The notes beneath the pieces were generated by a model. That model saw only the letters and a list, made by a program, of their open reading frames with translations. It had not been told where the DNA came from and did no database searches. Position numbers and translations under genes: made by a program. A stretch of DNA of 64,000 bases from Parasponia andersonii (taxonomy: Eukaryota; Streptophyta; Magnoliopsida; Rosales; Cannabaceae), in the NCBI GenBank assembly GCA_002914805.1, contig JXTB01000027.1, forward strand, positions 1,702,256 through 1,766,255, in the 5' to 3' direction. Every line of letters starts with the position of its first letter. Position 1 is the first letter of the stretch. Positions 26,771-39,662 of this stretch are shown here, piece by piece.

Positions 26771-29045
26771 CTCAATTAAATGCATAAATCGGTGAGAGTA
26801 AATTTTCCAAATAGATTTTTATTTAAGAATGACGTGTCACACAAGTTAAAAATATTATTCTGTTCTTTTTTCTTTCTGTATTTTTTTTTTTTTTTTTGTT
26901 TAAAGGGATAAAAATGAAAATGAAAGGAAGAAAAAAAAAAAAAATTTGTTTAAAATAGCAAGCACTGGGAATGGCAACAAGGCGGTTATGGTTGTTCGGC
27001 TCTTTATATCGGTAGGAAAAAAACGCAAACTTATACCGTCTCAATTTCTTATTCAAGAGGTAGGGCAAATTTCGGTAATTTTCGTATGAGCATGAGTATG
27101 ATTACGACTACTTAGTAATAATAGACACAAAAATCAATTTCAGAGTGACAAATGAAAGTTGAAATTATAAACTACCCTAAATAAAGATTCTCAAACATCA
27201 ACAAGATTATAATCTAAAATTAGTTTTTTTTTAATCTCGTATTTATAATAAATTATATAGAATTAATTCTCACGCTATTTAATATTATATTGTCATGATT
27301 TTCTCGTACATAGAATAAAGACCTTAATTTTCGTTTGAAATGTGTTCTGAATTAAAGGTAGAACACTACTTATATTATAAAATTTATAAATTAGGAGGAA
27401 AAAAATCATAAAAGTTTTAAAAACATGTTGCAGCCTATTGCATATTTTCAAACTAAATATGCATGTAAATTAAGAAAAATCAAAAACCTCATTTAATACA
27501 AAAGTAAAACATTTAGAAAAATCTACCAACATATGTGGACATAAATACACACAAAAATCTCATATGTATTCAATACAACATTATCCTTTTTTTTTTCTAT
27601 TTTATATATCGTCTAACATGATATAACAATTGGTAGTTGTTAAAACCAATAAATCTTAAGAACGAAATAAGCTTTTGATAGAAGTTTGGGAGGAAAAAAA
27701 AAAAATAGAGATCTAAAAAGAAATGAAGAGAAAATATAAGAGAATTCGAATTAAAAATTTTAAATCAATTGATACAATATATCTAATATTTATAAGGGAT
27801 AATATCTAAAAAAACCACCACGTTTTCCCTTTAAAAAAAGGAAAAAAAAAACTACACCTTTTTTTTTTACTAATATCAAATAAAACCTTCTATTTTGTTT
27901 TTTTTTTTTTTTGCTTTTTACTCCTCAATTAAATGCATAAAATCAGCGAAAGAAAATTTTCTAAATAGATTTTAATTTAAGAATGACATGTCACACACAT
28001 TAAAAAAATATATACATATTCTTCTTTTTCTATATTTTTTTTTGTTTAAAGAGAATAAAAATGAAAGAAAGAAAGAGTTTTTTTTTTTTTGTTTAAAATG
28101 GCAAGGGCTAGGGATGGCAACGACATGATTATAGTTATCCCGCTCTCATATGCACAAGAAAAAAATGAACTTATAGCGATTCTATTTCTCATTTAAGGGC
28201 GCAAGGCATTACAGTAATTCACGTACGAGTATGACTAAGTAATAGTAGAACTAGAAATCAATTTTATGGTGACAAGCATAGAATTTGAAATTTTATGCTA
28301 CCTTAAATAAAGACAACATCAATATTATAATTTAAATTTGACTTTTCTAATCTCGTATTAGTAAGAAAATATGCAAAGTTTATTCTCACACTATTTAATA
28401 TTATACTATCGTTATTTTCTCATACTCATAATAAAGACATTAATTTTTATTTGATATATGTTCCCAATTAGAGGTAGAACACCACTTATTCTATGAAATT
28501 ATAAATTAGGAGGAAAAATTAATATAAGATTTTCAAACATGCTGCCTAATACATATTTTCAAACTAAATATGCATGTAAATTAAGAAAAACTTCATAAAA
28601 TACAAACGTGAAACATTAAGAAAAATTTACCAACATATGTGTGCATAAACACACACAAAAATCTCATATGCATTCAACATAATATTATTTTTTTCTATTT
28701 TATACATGGTATAATATGATGTAATAATTAGTAATTTTTAAAACCAATAAATCTTAAGAAACAAATAAGCTTTTGATAAAGTTAGGGAGGAAAAAAATTA
28801 GAGAGGTAAAAAGAAATAAAGAGAAAATATAAGAGAATTCAAATTAAATAGATTTATTGTATTCAAGGATTAGAGACATAACTGAAATCTAATTTTTGAA
28901 CTGGGTCTAATATACCAATTAAAATTTTATTAGAGAGATAAGAATTAATTGAATCCCACCACATTTTCCCTTTTAATAAAAAAAATTCACATCTTTTTAT
29001 TAACATCAAATAAGACATTTTATTTGTGTTATTTTCTAATTAAAT
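26771..29045. repeat. Tandem duplication of a ~1.15-kb unit
   Basis: Two consecutive copies start with CTCAATTAAATGCATAAA, at 26771 and 27924, an offset of 1153 bases. They stay alignable through landmarks such as GAATGACRTGTCACAC, ACTAAATATGCATGTAAATT and ACCAATAAATCTTAAGAA. The second copy carries extra sequence at about 28857-28945. The copies differ by many substitutions, so the duplication is not recent. No coding potential. It lies just upstream of the ZFPL1-like gene, so copy 1 could contribute to its promoter region. Confidence 0.85.
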
Positions 29046-31650
29046 TTCACTGGATCCACATATTTAATCAAAATTATTTTTAAAACTATTGAAATCAATT
29101 GTTTTTAATTTTTAAAATTAGATAATAGAATTGAAAAAAAAAAGAATTTTAGTGTGTTTGAAGGTTTTAGCATATTACTCTTGGATTCATGAGATATTAC
29201 CAATGATTTTTGGTCTAAAATATTACCTTCCGATAAAATTTGTGGATACTAATTGACAATTTTTAAAAAATAAAGATATTTATGTAATAATTTTAAACTC
29301 CAATTTAAACCATATATTTAAATCCAATAAGATTTGATTAAAAAATATATATAAATAGAATGTTTTATTAGATATAAATGAGAAGACGTGATTTTTTGTT
29401 TTGCTAAAAATAAGTTTTTTTTCTCCTTTCTTTTAATATTATCAACTATTTATATATATATATGATTCACCCCCTAAAGTGTAAGGGCATATGCCCCTTG
29501 CGCAAAAACGTGCCTCCGCCAGTGCTTGTACGAGTAAGCAGGTATATGTCATACCCGATTTTTTTTTGAAGAATTGAAAAGAAAAATCTAATAACAATAC
29601 CGTATACTAAAATTGCTGAAATAATATAAACACAATAGCTTATTTTGTTTGTTTGAGCGAAACACAAAAATTGTATATAATTATTTATTTACATACATTA
29701 GTAATCGGGGCAGAGAGGATTACCACACCCGAATAAGGTTTTAAAAACTTTACGTCTCGTTGTTCGTTTTTCCGAATAACCAAGCATTACCTAACCAATT
29801 AAACGAATACCCATAAATGAATAACCATGTATATTACCCAACTAATTAAAGGCGAATACCCACGAACAGGTTATGGTAAAATTATCATCCCAAATATTGG
29901 TGAATGAACGTCTTCTTTTCCTCATTAATGTTTCAAAATAAAGAAAATAAATCTAATAAATATTGCCACCTTTTTCTTTTATTTTTTTTTTCTCACCCCA
30001 CCCTTTTTCTAATATAAACTCATATAAAAAAAATCAAAAACTTAAATATTTTCTTAATTGGTTTAAAGATCTCCACCTCTTTGTCTTCTTTCACAACATC
30101 TTGCTTTCTTGATTAAAAAAACTCACCCTTTATTATATCAAGGTTTTTTTAATATTCATTTAATTAAAATAACAAATTAACCAACTTAAAATATTTGAAA
30201 TATTACTCAATTTTCAATTTTATGAAAACAAATTGTTTTTCTTTTTCTCCCGACGAGTTAAAGCTCTTGAGTTATTTTTTAGGGTTTTTAAGCTATTTTT
30301 TCATCAACCTTAATTAAATCTTTAGATGGAGAGAAAGAAAAAAAACTTCATCAAAATCAAATTTGGAATTCACAATATGTTAGTCCATTATCATAAAAAC
30401 TCAGTTAGTCTAATTAACATTTTTTTTTTATAAAATTTGTTTTAGGGATGATTGATTTTATTTATTTAGTTTGAGGAAGTTTGTTAAGAAAATAGATTAT
30501 AGTTGAGAAAAAAGAAATTATGGTTATTTAATATTGTTTTTGTCTATTTACATTGTTTCATAAGTTTTTTTTTTTGAAAAAAATATCATAAGTTTTTTTA
30601 TAAAATTAACTTACTTATATTTGAGGGATAGGAAGAGAACGAAAGGGGTGCCATCCTAAGATTAATAGGAAAATATCATATATTTTATCTTCTATGAGTC
30701 TTAAGCTTAGTCTATTTGTAATTAAACAAATTTTTTGTAATGTTGATAAAGAGGTTTATGGATGATTGGATCTTCAAAAAAAATTTTTTTTTTAAAATAG
30801 AGAGCTTCATGGATGGCGCATTAAGGAAAATAACTCGAATATAAATTCACGATAATTAGTAGACGCTTAGAAATTTCTTTGTAAATTGACAATAATGTTA
30901 ACATATTCGAAACTTGAAACTACCAATACTTAGACATTTGTTTTGTAAAATTCACATGATTAATTACCCTACAACTATTGGGACAGAATCGTTTTTGGTC
31001 ATTAAATTCAATACTACATTTTGATCCTTAAATTTTTTAATATTATTTGTCGTTAGTCTCTGCACACTTATTTCGTTAAATTTAAGAGTAAATAGTAATT
31101 TTATACAAGATTTAAGTTTAACATTGATCTCTAAACTTTGTAAAAAGTTTGTTTTAGTCCCTTTCCACCAGAAATTTAATGGAAAGTGCCAAAAAAAAAA
31201 AGACCGAAAGAGAGCAGTTTAAAAAGATTTTTAAACACCAAAATGAAAATAAAATAAAATAAAATAGATGGACCAAAGCAAGAATTTCAGTACATTAGAG
31301 ACCGACGAAGTATTAAACCAACTTCATTATCCCGTTACTGGAAGTCAATTTTATTTTTGTGGATAGTACATCAATTTAGTTAAAAAAAAAAAGTAAGCCT
31401 TAGAAAGAGTTGCATTTACAGCCGTAGAAACTCACTTTGCATGTAAACAAGACAATATTTCCATGCCGAAACGACGACACAATACTTTTGCCAAAACGAG
31501 TGACATAACACAACCTAATACGATAGAATAGACTTCTGTTCCCGAAATCAGTGATTCTTTTAAAAATGCACGTTTCAACTTAAAAAGAGCGAACGAAACA
31601 ATACGCGTTGAATACAAACCAAAACTTAAGCTCCACCCGATACCAGCATC
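29046..31650. other. Intergenic DNA, no gene recognised
   Basis: AT-rich. A block at about 29485-29530 resembles, on the minus strand, the GGCGGAGGCACG ends seen in dispersed plant DNA elements, and about 29700-29890 looks like another dispersed repeat rich in CGAATACCC-type words. I cannot bound either element. Confidence 0.5.
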
Positions 31651-34169
31651 CTATGAAGCCAAGAGTGCTTCCACCTTTGCAATTTGATCCTCTTCATTTT
31701 TAGGGGTTGGACTCCTATTTGCCTCCTGATATAAATCATGTTTCCATTTCTCAACACGAGTGCCACTGCCATGGAACCCATGCCCTCCGCTGAATCCATC
31801 TCTTCTCCTATAGTTTCCATTACCATCACCACCAGCACCACCTCCGCGATACCTTTCTCTGGAAGGGAAACCACCCCTTGGCAGTTCTCTTCTGTTTGGT
31901 GCCCTGTCTCCCACAAATGGCTTCTCAGATCTATCCAAATGGCGAGCACTGTGGCCTCGTTCCTCCTTTAAACTTTCTTCAGCAGGCCACTCAAGATTGC
32001 TCGACTTTGAAGTCACTGTTGCTGCTCTATCAGCCAGTTCAGAGTCCACCTGGATCTTCTTCTCTCTAAATGCAGGTCTTTTCCTTGCAGGTGGAGCATC
32101 AGCTTCGACTTCAAAGAACCTGTCATGGCGCCAGTTGCCCTTTTCATCTCCCTTCGCTCTATCATCTCTTTTCCACGTCTCATTAGTTGCCTTCTTGTTC
32201 TCTGTCTTTTCGTTATGCTGATCCCTTGAATCTCTCCACCATCCACGTTCTAAAACAATCAGAGAATAGTAAACAACATTGAAAACAGTGGAAGATAGTG
32301 AACTTTCTAACAGAAATATTTATGTTCGGAAGAATATGAATGAACAAAAAAAGGGTTGATTTGAAAATTGGCAACCTGAAGAACGAAGATAATGTTTGTT
32401 TAAAGAATCTTACCACCAGTTGCACCTCTACCCGAGCTTCGACCAACTCGCGCGGCATTACCACGCTCATCATGCTGTTACAAGACATGGACAGGCAAGC
32501 CTAATATTATTATATACACGGAAGCACTTGAAGGCACAGGGCTGAACAACAATCCCGCTACATCAGTCCAGAAAAAAGTTTGCACACACTGAATAGCAAC
32601 CAAGTTATTACGATCAAAAGGGAATCGCAGTTTTCGGATGAGTGATTTATCATTCTGTAAGGTGATAAATTTTCTATGTACATGAAAATGAAGCTTAAAA
32701 CCATGGTTGATTTTTGTTCAAGGAATAATTGATTTAGTTAAAAGAAACTACGCATCATAACTAGCTCTGGTTAAACCTTAAATTATAAATGCTATTAAAA
32801 AGATTTCAACTGCTTCACTTAACAAATGAAAATCAAATTCACATATAATCTCCCACTTACTCATCTACTATTGCAAATCCTACTATTTTGAAAAAGCTAA
32901 CTCCATGATTTTATTTTCTTTTGTTTGCTTGCAATTTACAAGTTACAGGTTATCACTACAAGATGCCAACTAGAAAAAACTTCAAAACCTACACAAAATA
33001 AAACTTTAGTTCCTCAACACTCTACGACCTACCACCGCACTTAAGAGTTAAGAGTTAGCAACAGGTTGTTGACTCGTTCTTGTCAGTGAGCATAAATTAC
33101 CTACGGAATGCAATTAGTAGCTCATTTAGATGATGTTGTGTTAGACACAGCCAGTAACCATCATCAGCCTACGAAATATTTGTAAAATTAATAAGGTGAA
33201 CGTGAAAATTACCTATCAAAATATCTGCAGGCATTACTATTTTCAAGATGTAACAAAAATGGTTGAATCAGACAACCAAGATATAAGGGTCCTCAAGGTG
33301 ATATAAAGACCAGATATTAGTCCATCATTTACAAGAAAACTATATAAGATTTTACCATATATAAACACACACAACACCTGAAAATAAGACCGGGATCGAG
33401 GTGCTTCAGCTGGACCAGAAGAAAGTTTTGTTCCTTCATGCTGTCCGTCGGGTTTTCTGTCAGTGTCATTGCTTGGATCCCCTCTTTCAGGCTTAGGATT
33501 GGTTTTTAATGGAGTTTCAAGTGGCAATCCATCTTGCAGGCGGCGATGGCGCTTTTGGTCTTGGTCTGTTTGGCTTCTACTATCCAAATTATCACTGCTA
33601 CGTAGTCTCTCCGGTGCTGCTTTACCATCTCTCCTCGATCGCTTGGGACTAAAATCAACCATTTTACAAAGACATACGAACCATGTTATGATTGTAATCG
33701 CCACTAACTAACGCAACATTATCAACTTTGATATTAATGGGAAACAAATACGTACTTTCACTCAGGCAGAGCTCTTGAAAATGAGGCATAAATCTTCATT
33801 GACAAATCTCATAAAGAAATGAATAAGGAATAAGTCTAATTTTATTATTTAAACAAAAATCCGTACAACAAACGTTCTTTACCCAAAAAAAAAAAAAAAA
33901 AAAAAAAAAGAGGGTAAACGAATGCCGTGCTTCATGTGCTCGTATGCAAACATACAGCCTTTGTAAACATCGACAAAAAAAGCAAACAAATCACCAAGTT
34001 ATTCTCTAACACCCCCCCCCCCTTAAGTGTTTTGTTCAAAAATCCCAACCCATTATCCATAATAACAAGAATTCAAAAGCAGTTTTATCCTTAATTCCCC
34101 AAACGCATTTCAGACCCAAAATCAACTCAGACACTGGCGTATATACCTCATATCTGTGTGTATGTTATA

Positions 34170-34208
<39 letters not shown>

Positions 34209-34313
34209 ATGTATTTGAAGCAGCAAAAGAGAGAAGAAGGCACACCTGGGGTCCCTGTCGAACCTAGAACGATGCTGTTTCGAGTCGGAATCCCGACCCT
34301 CCCGACGCGACAT
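31651..34313 (-). CDS. Arg/Ser- and Gly/Arg-rich charged protein, four exons
   Basis: Exons (minus strand): 34313-34246, 33648-33378, 32474-32414, 32249-31651; GT-AG introns, consistent phases, 332 residues. It opens MSRREGRDSDSKQHRSRF and continues with an SPKRSRRDGK stretch of nuclear-localisation type. Residues about 24-110 are highly charged and rich in R, S, D and P. Residues about 135-195 are K/R/E/W-rich, and about 258-298 form an RGG-like, Gly/Arg-rich segment. The tail after 300 is a short helix-prone stretch ending QIAKVEALLAS. No catalytic domain is visible. The composition fits nuclear RNA-associated proteins (splicing speckle or mRNP factors), but I do not recognise the family, so that role is inference. 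In-frame ATGs upstream (to 34463) exist; 34313 is chosen because the sequence becomes protein-like from there. Confidence 0.82.
34168..34206. repeat. AT microsatellite
   Basis: Alternating AT tract in the first intron of the Arg/Ser-rich gene. Also visible in that intron are a long A-run at about 33886-33909 and a C-run at about 34012-34022. Confidence 0.9.
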
Positions 34314-35440
34314 TGCTCCTTCGTCTTCGTCCAATAGAGAAAGAGAGAGACAGAGGTCGCGCGAGAAGTAGAGGACTACTAGGGCTGCCTGCACCTGCAT
34401 CAGCCTTTCCGATATCTGCTTTGGAAATTTGTAATCCGCCATAGGAGATGCATTAATCTTCACCGCACGATCATATCAGTAAGTGGGACCTACGAGTCAA
34501 CGAAGCGACTGGATCAATTGGATGCTGCCATGTCCAAATAAAAGCGACATGTCGTCTTTCCTCCGAAAGTTTGCCATCGTTTCGAATGAATATAAAACAC
34601 CTCGTTTTTACTGAAAGCTAGCTGTCGTTCAGCTAAAGCATGTCGCTTGTGTTAGACTTAGTCCGTCGTACAAGCACGGTACCTGTTTACATGTTAGTCT
34701 CCATTTCTCCGAGTCGCCGTCTTCACAGCTTAAAAAACGACATGTAGTTTTTCTTTGGGACTTTGTGTTTGCTATTGTTAATTAAGTCCAACACACGACA
34801 TTAATTCTTATTTGGGCGAGTCTTAATTTTAGCACTTGAAAAAAAAAAAATACAAAATAAAGAATCCAAAACTTATTTTCACATTTTAGTTCATAAATTT
34901 CAGACTTTGGCACCACTCGACTATGTTTTTTATTTTCTGTTTTGGTTCTTGATATTTCAAATGTCATTATTATTATTATCATGTCTTAATTTTGTTCCTC
35001 GATGATTGTTCAAATTAAAACAAGAACACAATTTGGATAAAAAATCTGCGACACTCTAAAACTCATGGATCGAAAAAAAGACAGAAATTACGGCATTACG
35101 CTTCTCTTTTTTTATTTTAATAATTTTGATGACGTTTCTGTGACAAACTACGTGTCGTTTGTCGTCTTAAGAAGGAAAAATCCAAACCGTCAATATGAGA
35201 GCGTAAACATGCAAACGGGCTATACATGTATCTATATAAGTTCACTAGTTGTAATGTTACAACTTGAAAAGCATTATTCATATCTAAAGACGAGAAGAAA
35301 GAAGTACAGAGCTGTAAACACAAAAGTTTCTCATTGAAACTACTAGCACTAGTCTCTTCGTTTTTTCGGCTGATCTTCGTGGTGGTTCCTAAGGGAGCTT
35401 GCTTCAATTGTTATCTGTAAGTCAGTCAGAGTATGAGAAG
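34314..35440. promoter_or_regulatory. Divergent intergenic region before VDAC-like gene 1
   Basis: It separates the minus-strand Arg/Ser-rich gene from the plus-strand VDAC-like gene 1. TCTATATAAG at 35231-35240 is a good TATA-box candidate for the latter, about 200 bases before its ATG. Segments at about 34530-34780 (ACATGTCGT, GTCGTTCA, CGTCGTACAAGC, GGGACTTTG) recur in diverged form at about 37985-38250, upstream of VDAC-like gene 2. The duplication therefore took upstream DNA along with the gene. Confidence 0.55.
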
Positions 35441-37383
35441 ATGAACAAGACAAGAAGAAAGACTCCTTTATTCTTCTATCAATTTGGCAAGAAATCCAGA
35501 GGTTCTTTCTTCTCATATACATATGTAGATGTATATAGTCATCTTTCATACATCAATACTTCCAATTTGTACATATATTGTGTGCGTATATATATGTATA
35601 TATATTCTATTTTTTCTTCATAATTTCTTGTGTTGATCAATTTCAACAATGACGTTTTCTTTTCTCATTCTCTTGTTGATCATTATCATGTTTACATGCA
35701 AATCTTGGAAAATAAAGAAAAAAAAAAGAACTCATAATTAGTACTGAAATGTATTATATTTATAGCCCAGAAAGATTGAAAATGTCATGCGTCATAAGAT
35801 CGATCGATCGAAACGTTGTTCATTATCTAATTAAAGAAAGTTAAATCTTGTGTTGTTTTTAAGTTATGTCAGATATGTGTTTTTCAAAATGCTCATTCAT
35901 TTCTTGATTTTCTTGTCTAGCTAGTTTGCAAAAAGCAAAAAACAAGGTACATAAATTGATGTCTAGTTTACCATTATTGCAGATTTTTTTGGAAAGGGCT
36001 ACTGTGGTCACTCAAAGACGTTTATGGTCTCAACTACCAGTACTGCTAACGGCTTGGTAAAACGTTATGGTCATTCATATTTCGGTTATGTTCGAAATGA
36101 AAGAAACAAATAGCAACCATAATATATATAATTATTTATCACAAAAAATCAACCGTTATTTTGCCTGATGAAACTTACAAAACATATTGATATATGCTTG
36201 ACACTGTTTCTAGACTCTTACTTCAGCTGCAACTAAAAGATTCATAGACTCAATTGAAGCAGTGAGAGCAGAATACAAATACAAGAACCACCATACTGCT
36301 GTTCAGATTGACACAGTGCGATTTCCTATTGTAAGTATATATACTTCTTGTGTTGACCATATTCAAATGTCAACTCTGTTAATCTTGGATTAATTATTAG
36401 TCTCTAACATCATCTCGTGGGCTATTTACATATGTACAGTGTTCGGCATATTATTCTTATGAATTGAAGTATCTGCCTTATGCAAAAGCTAAGGCTTCAT
36501 TCAGATACCCCAACTGGTCGTCTAGCAAGGTAACAAATATTTATTCTCATTCGAAATACTCGTAATCTTCGATTCGAAATAATGTGCTTAACAATGTTTA
36601 ATACGTTTCAGTTCCAACTTTGGTCTCGGCCTCATCGAAATGCGATGTTACATCTGCATGCTGATCTGAGCAAGTCGCACCCTAAGATTAGATTATCAGC
36701 AAGCATTGGCACTCCAAGCATGGCATTTGGCTTTCAGGGAATGCTTGGCAGAAACTACGGTATCGCTTATACTGCTTGGTCTGGAGGCATTCAAGTGACA
36801 AGGCCATATTTCGATGTTACCATAACTATAAGGTCTAAAATTATACTGACATAGTATTCAGCTGAACATGATTTAGACTAATACATTTTCTTGATATCAC
36901 GAATCACATGAATCAAAAAAATAAATAAATAAACCTCCTAGAGAGGTTAATAAAGCATTGCTAGCTCTTCTTGTTCTATTAGTAGCTCTAGTATGGTATC
37001 ATAACGTTGTAATTCTAAAAGCGTTTTATTTTCTTAACGTCTTCAGGGACTGTCTTAAACAAGACACTTGCCCTTTCAGCACTCGTGGTGTCTTTCTAAG
37101 GGCATCATATATTCAGTATCTGGATGAAGCTAAGAAGATTGCTGCCGGGTTAGAGATAACCCGATGGAGCGCAAGAAAGGAGCACACCATCAGAGCTGGA
37201 GGATCCTGGGCCATTGGTGATTTGACTTCTGTGAAGGCCAAAATTGATCATCTTGGGAATGTTACAACTCTCCTACAGTATAATATCCAAGATAAGTCTT
37301 TGTTTAAAATCTCTGCGGGCTTTAACATCAAGGCCCTTGATAAGGATCCTATAATTGGTTTCTTCCTTGTTCTAAAGCCTTGA
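35441..37383 (+). CDS. Divergent VDAC (mitochondrial porin)-like protein 1, six exons
   Basis: Exons: 35441-35501, 35983-36056, 36214-36330, 36440-36529, 36612-36832, 37080-37383; 288 residues with consistent phases. Family evidence: the N-terminal GKKSRD aligns with the GKKARD of plant VDACs, and the last exon carries the porin C-terminal pattern (LRASY, then AGGSWAIGDLTSVKAK, D-x-x-G and TLLQ, ending in KP). VDACs are 19-strand beta barrels of the mitochondrial outer membrane that pass ATP, ADP and other metabolites. The usual GLK motif of the middle region is replaced by YAKAK. The last-exon acceptor was set at 37080 because it gives a gap-free match; another AG at 37045-37046 would add 11 codons in frame. 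The middle is much more diverged than the C-terminal third, so transport activity and location are inferred. Confidence 0.87.
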
Positions 37384-38657
37384 GTGTCGTCTAAAACTTG
37401 GTGCTACTTTTCAAGTTTCTGCAAGTAACTGGCCATTTTTTGGCGAACCCGGATTCATTTGTGGCTTTCTATTTAAGTCCACATATAGTGACACAATCTA
37501 CTTTTATGTTTACAATTCAACTAAGAGGAATCCTCTCAAAGTAATGTACTTTCATTAGACAGAGTAACTCTGTTGCAGTTCAATATTAGCTATTCTGTTC
37601 TGTACCTCAAATAGTTCGACTAAATTCTTTTGAACGCCTTATCTGGAGTGTTGCTCCCTTATTCAGCAACTTATATTCCATTAAATGATACTTTTGTCTT
37701 TTTCCTTAGTGGCTTTTCTTATGACTTAGTTCAACCTTCATTAACACAAAAATGTTATTATTAAATGAGAAAGAGTTAAAAATATGGTGAATGTATAGAT
37801 AGAATTAGCAGTACAAATATGAACACACAAACCTGATGACCAACAAATATACATGCTTACTCTTCGGCTTCCACTAACTGTAATTCACGAGTAGTCAGCT
37901 AATCTGAATCGGATCTTTCAAAAAAAAGAAATGAAAACTCTGATTTAAGTGCTTGCTAGATATAAAAATTTTTTGTCAATAAGTTACATGTCGTTTTTAT
38001 ACGAATATTTGCTGTTCGTTCGGAAGATATGTAACACGGCGTTTTTTCTAAAAGGTTTGTTGTCGTTCAACATATGACACGTCCTTACGTCCTAGAATTT
38101 TCCCGTCGGACAAGCGGAAAAGCGACAAACCTGCAGTCTATACTTTCATATAGTCTCCAAGTTGCTGTGTTTAAGGCTAAAACGTCATGGACCTCAGTAC
38201 ACAAATAAAACGACATCATGCAATTGTTTGGGACTTTGACGTTGTTAATATAACATCATATCATTTTGATCTAGCCGTTTATTTCATTAACAACTTTCCA
38301 TAAAACTGTCTCCATTATTTTAGGGTGACGTGGCTATATTTGATTAGTGCGGATTAAAAAATTGGGATCGTCTTACACTATTCCATTAAAACAAAAACGT
38401 AGTTGACTTAAAAATAAAGCGATGAATAGATGGAAGTAGCCGTACAAATATAAACACACAAACGGTTAACATATATACATGCTAACGTGCTATATTTTTA
38501 GTGTCTGTGTAGCCAAAGACGGCAGAAGATTACAGCTCATAAAAGCATTGTTCATAATTAAGTCGAGAGGGATCAAAAAAGATAACACACAAGTTTTTCT
38601 GGTTGGAAAAAACAAGTACACACTTCTTCTCTGATATTTTTCTGAAATCTCAGGAAG
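37384..38657. promoter_or_regulatory. Spacer and upstream region of VDAC-like gene 2
   Basis: It holds diverged copies of DNA found upstream of VDAC-like gene 1 (about 37985-38250). It also has an internal repeat: a segment around GTACAAATATGAACACACAAAC near 37810, followed by ATATACATGCT, recurs near 38445. No other gene is seen. Confidence 0.5.
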
Positions 38658-39624
38658 ATGGAGAAAGGAACGAGAAAGTGGCCGTTTCTCTTACATGAGT
38701 TTACCGAGGAAACTAAAGGTTCTCTCCCATCACCTCTCCCTTCATCATCATAAATTTCTAAGTTTGTTTTCTTTTTTCATTCTGCAGCATACATTATATC
38801 CATGTATACACATATAACATATATTATACATTGCTATGTATTCATTGACTTGTAAACATTATACAATGATTGATATGTAACAACTAAAACCTGACCTTAA
38901 ATCATAGATTTCTAAACTAGTTGTCTCCAGAAACCTTTTATTTTTTCTTGGTTTTTGGTGTTTCTTTGGGCATTTTCTTGTTTCTTGTTTAGTTTTTCAA
39001 CTGAGAGCTTTTTTCTTGTGCAAATCTTGGGGATCGAAAAAATAAAAAAACGTAAAAACTGAAGGTTTTGAAATGACATACGAGCATATGATGGGATTTC
39101 TGATTTATGCTTAGTTATAACCCTACGGAGTTGTTCTGTAATTTTTCATTTTGAAAGGGCAAAAACATGTTTGAGTAAATATCATTTGTTTAAGGTCTAT
39201 AATTTTTCCATTGTTGCAGACTTGCTTATTACTGGCCACGATTGCGAAAGTAGGATGTTTCGGGTCTCAACTTGCCCTGTTGCTGTACCTGGCCTGGTAT
39301 GTTAATGGTCATTCTTACCAAAACTGTCTTTTGAAACTCTCTCAAACCAACTTCTTCATACTTATTGGCATCACAGTTATTATAACTTGATCTCATTTAT
39401 GACATATAATTATTAATCTATATTGTTCTGTAGACCCTTATTTCAACTGCCTCAAAGAATGGAGCAAAAGAATCAAGTGGAGCTGTGAGAGCACTATATA
39501 AATATAACAAGCACATTGGTGCTGATATTCAATTTGATTCAATGTCCCAAGTGGGTTTTGGTGACTCTCAACTCAAGTATCTTTTAATTCTGTAAATCTT
39601 GTATTACAATATGTCTGAAATTTC

Positions 39625-39662
<38 letters not shown>

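Noticed and set aside
34314..34463. N-terminal extension of the Arg/Ser-rich protein from an upstream ATG
   Set aside because: The extension is hydrophobic and low in complexity, unlike the charged protein that follows, and the ATG at 34313 opens a protein-like sequence.
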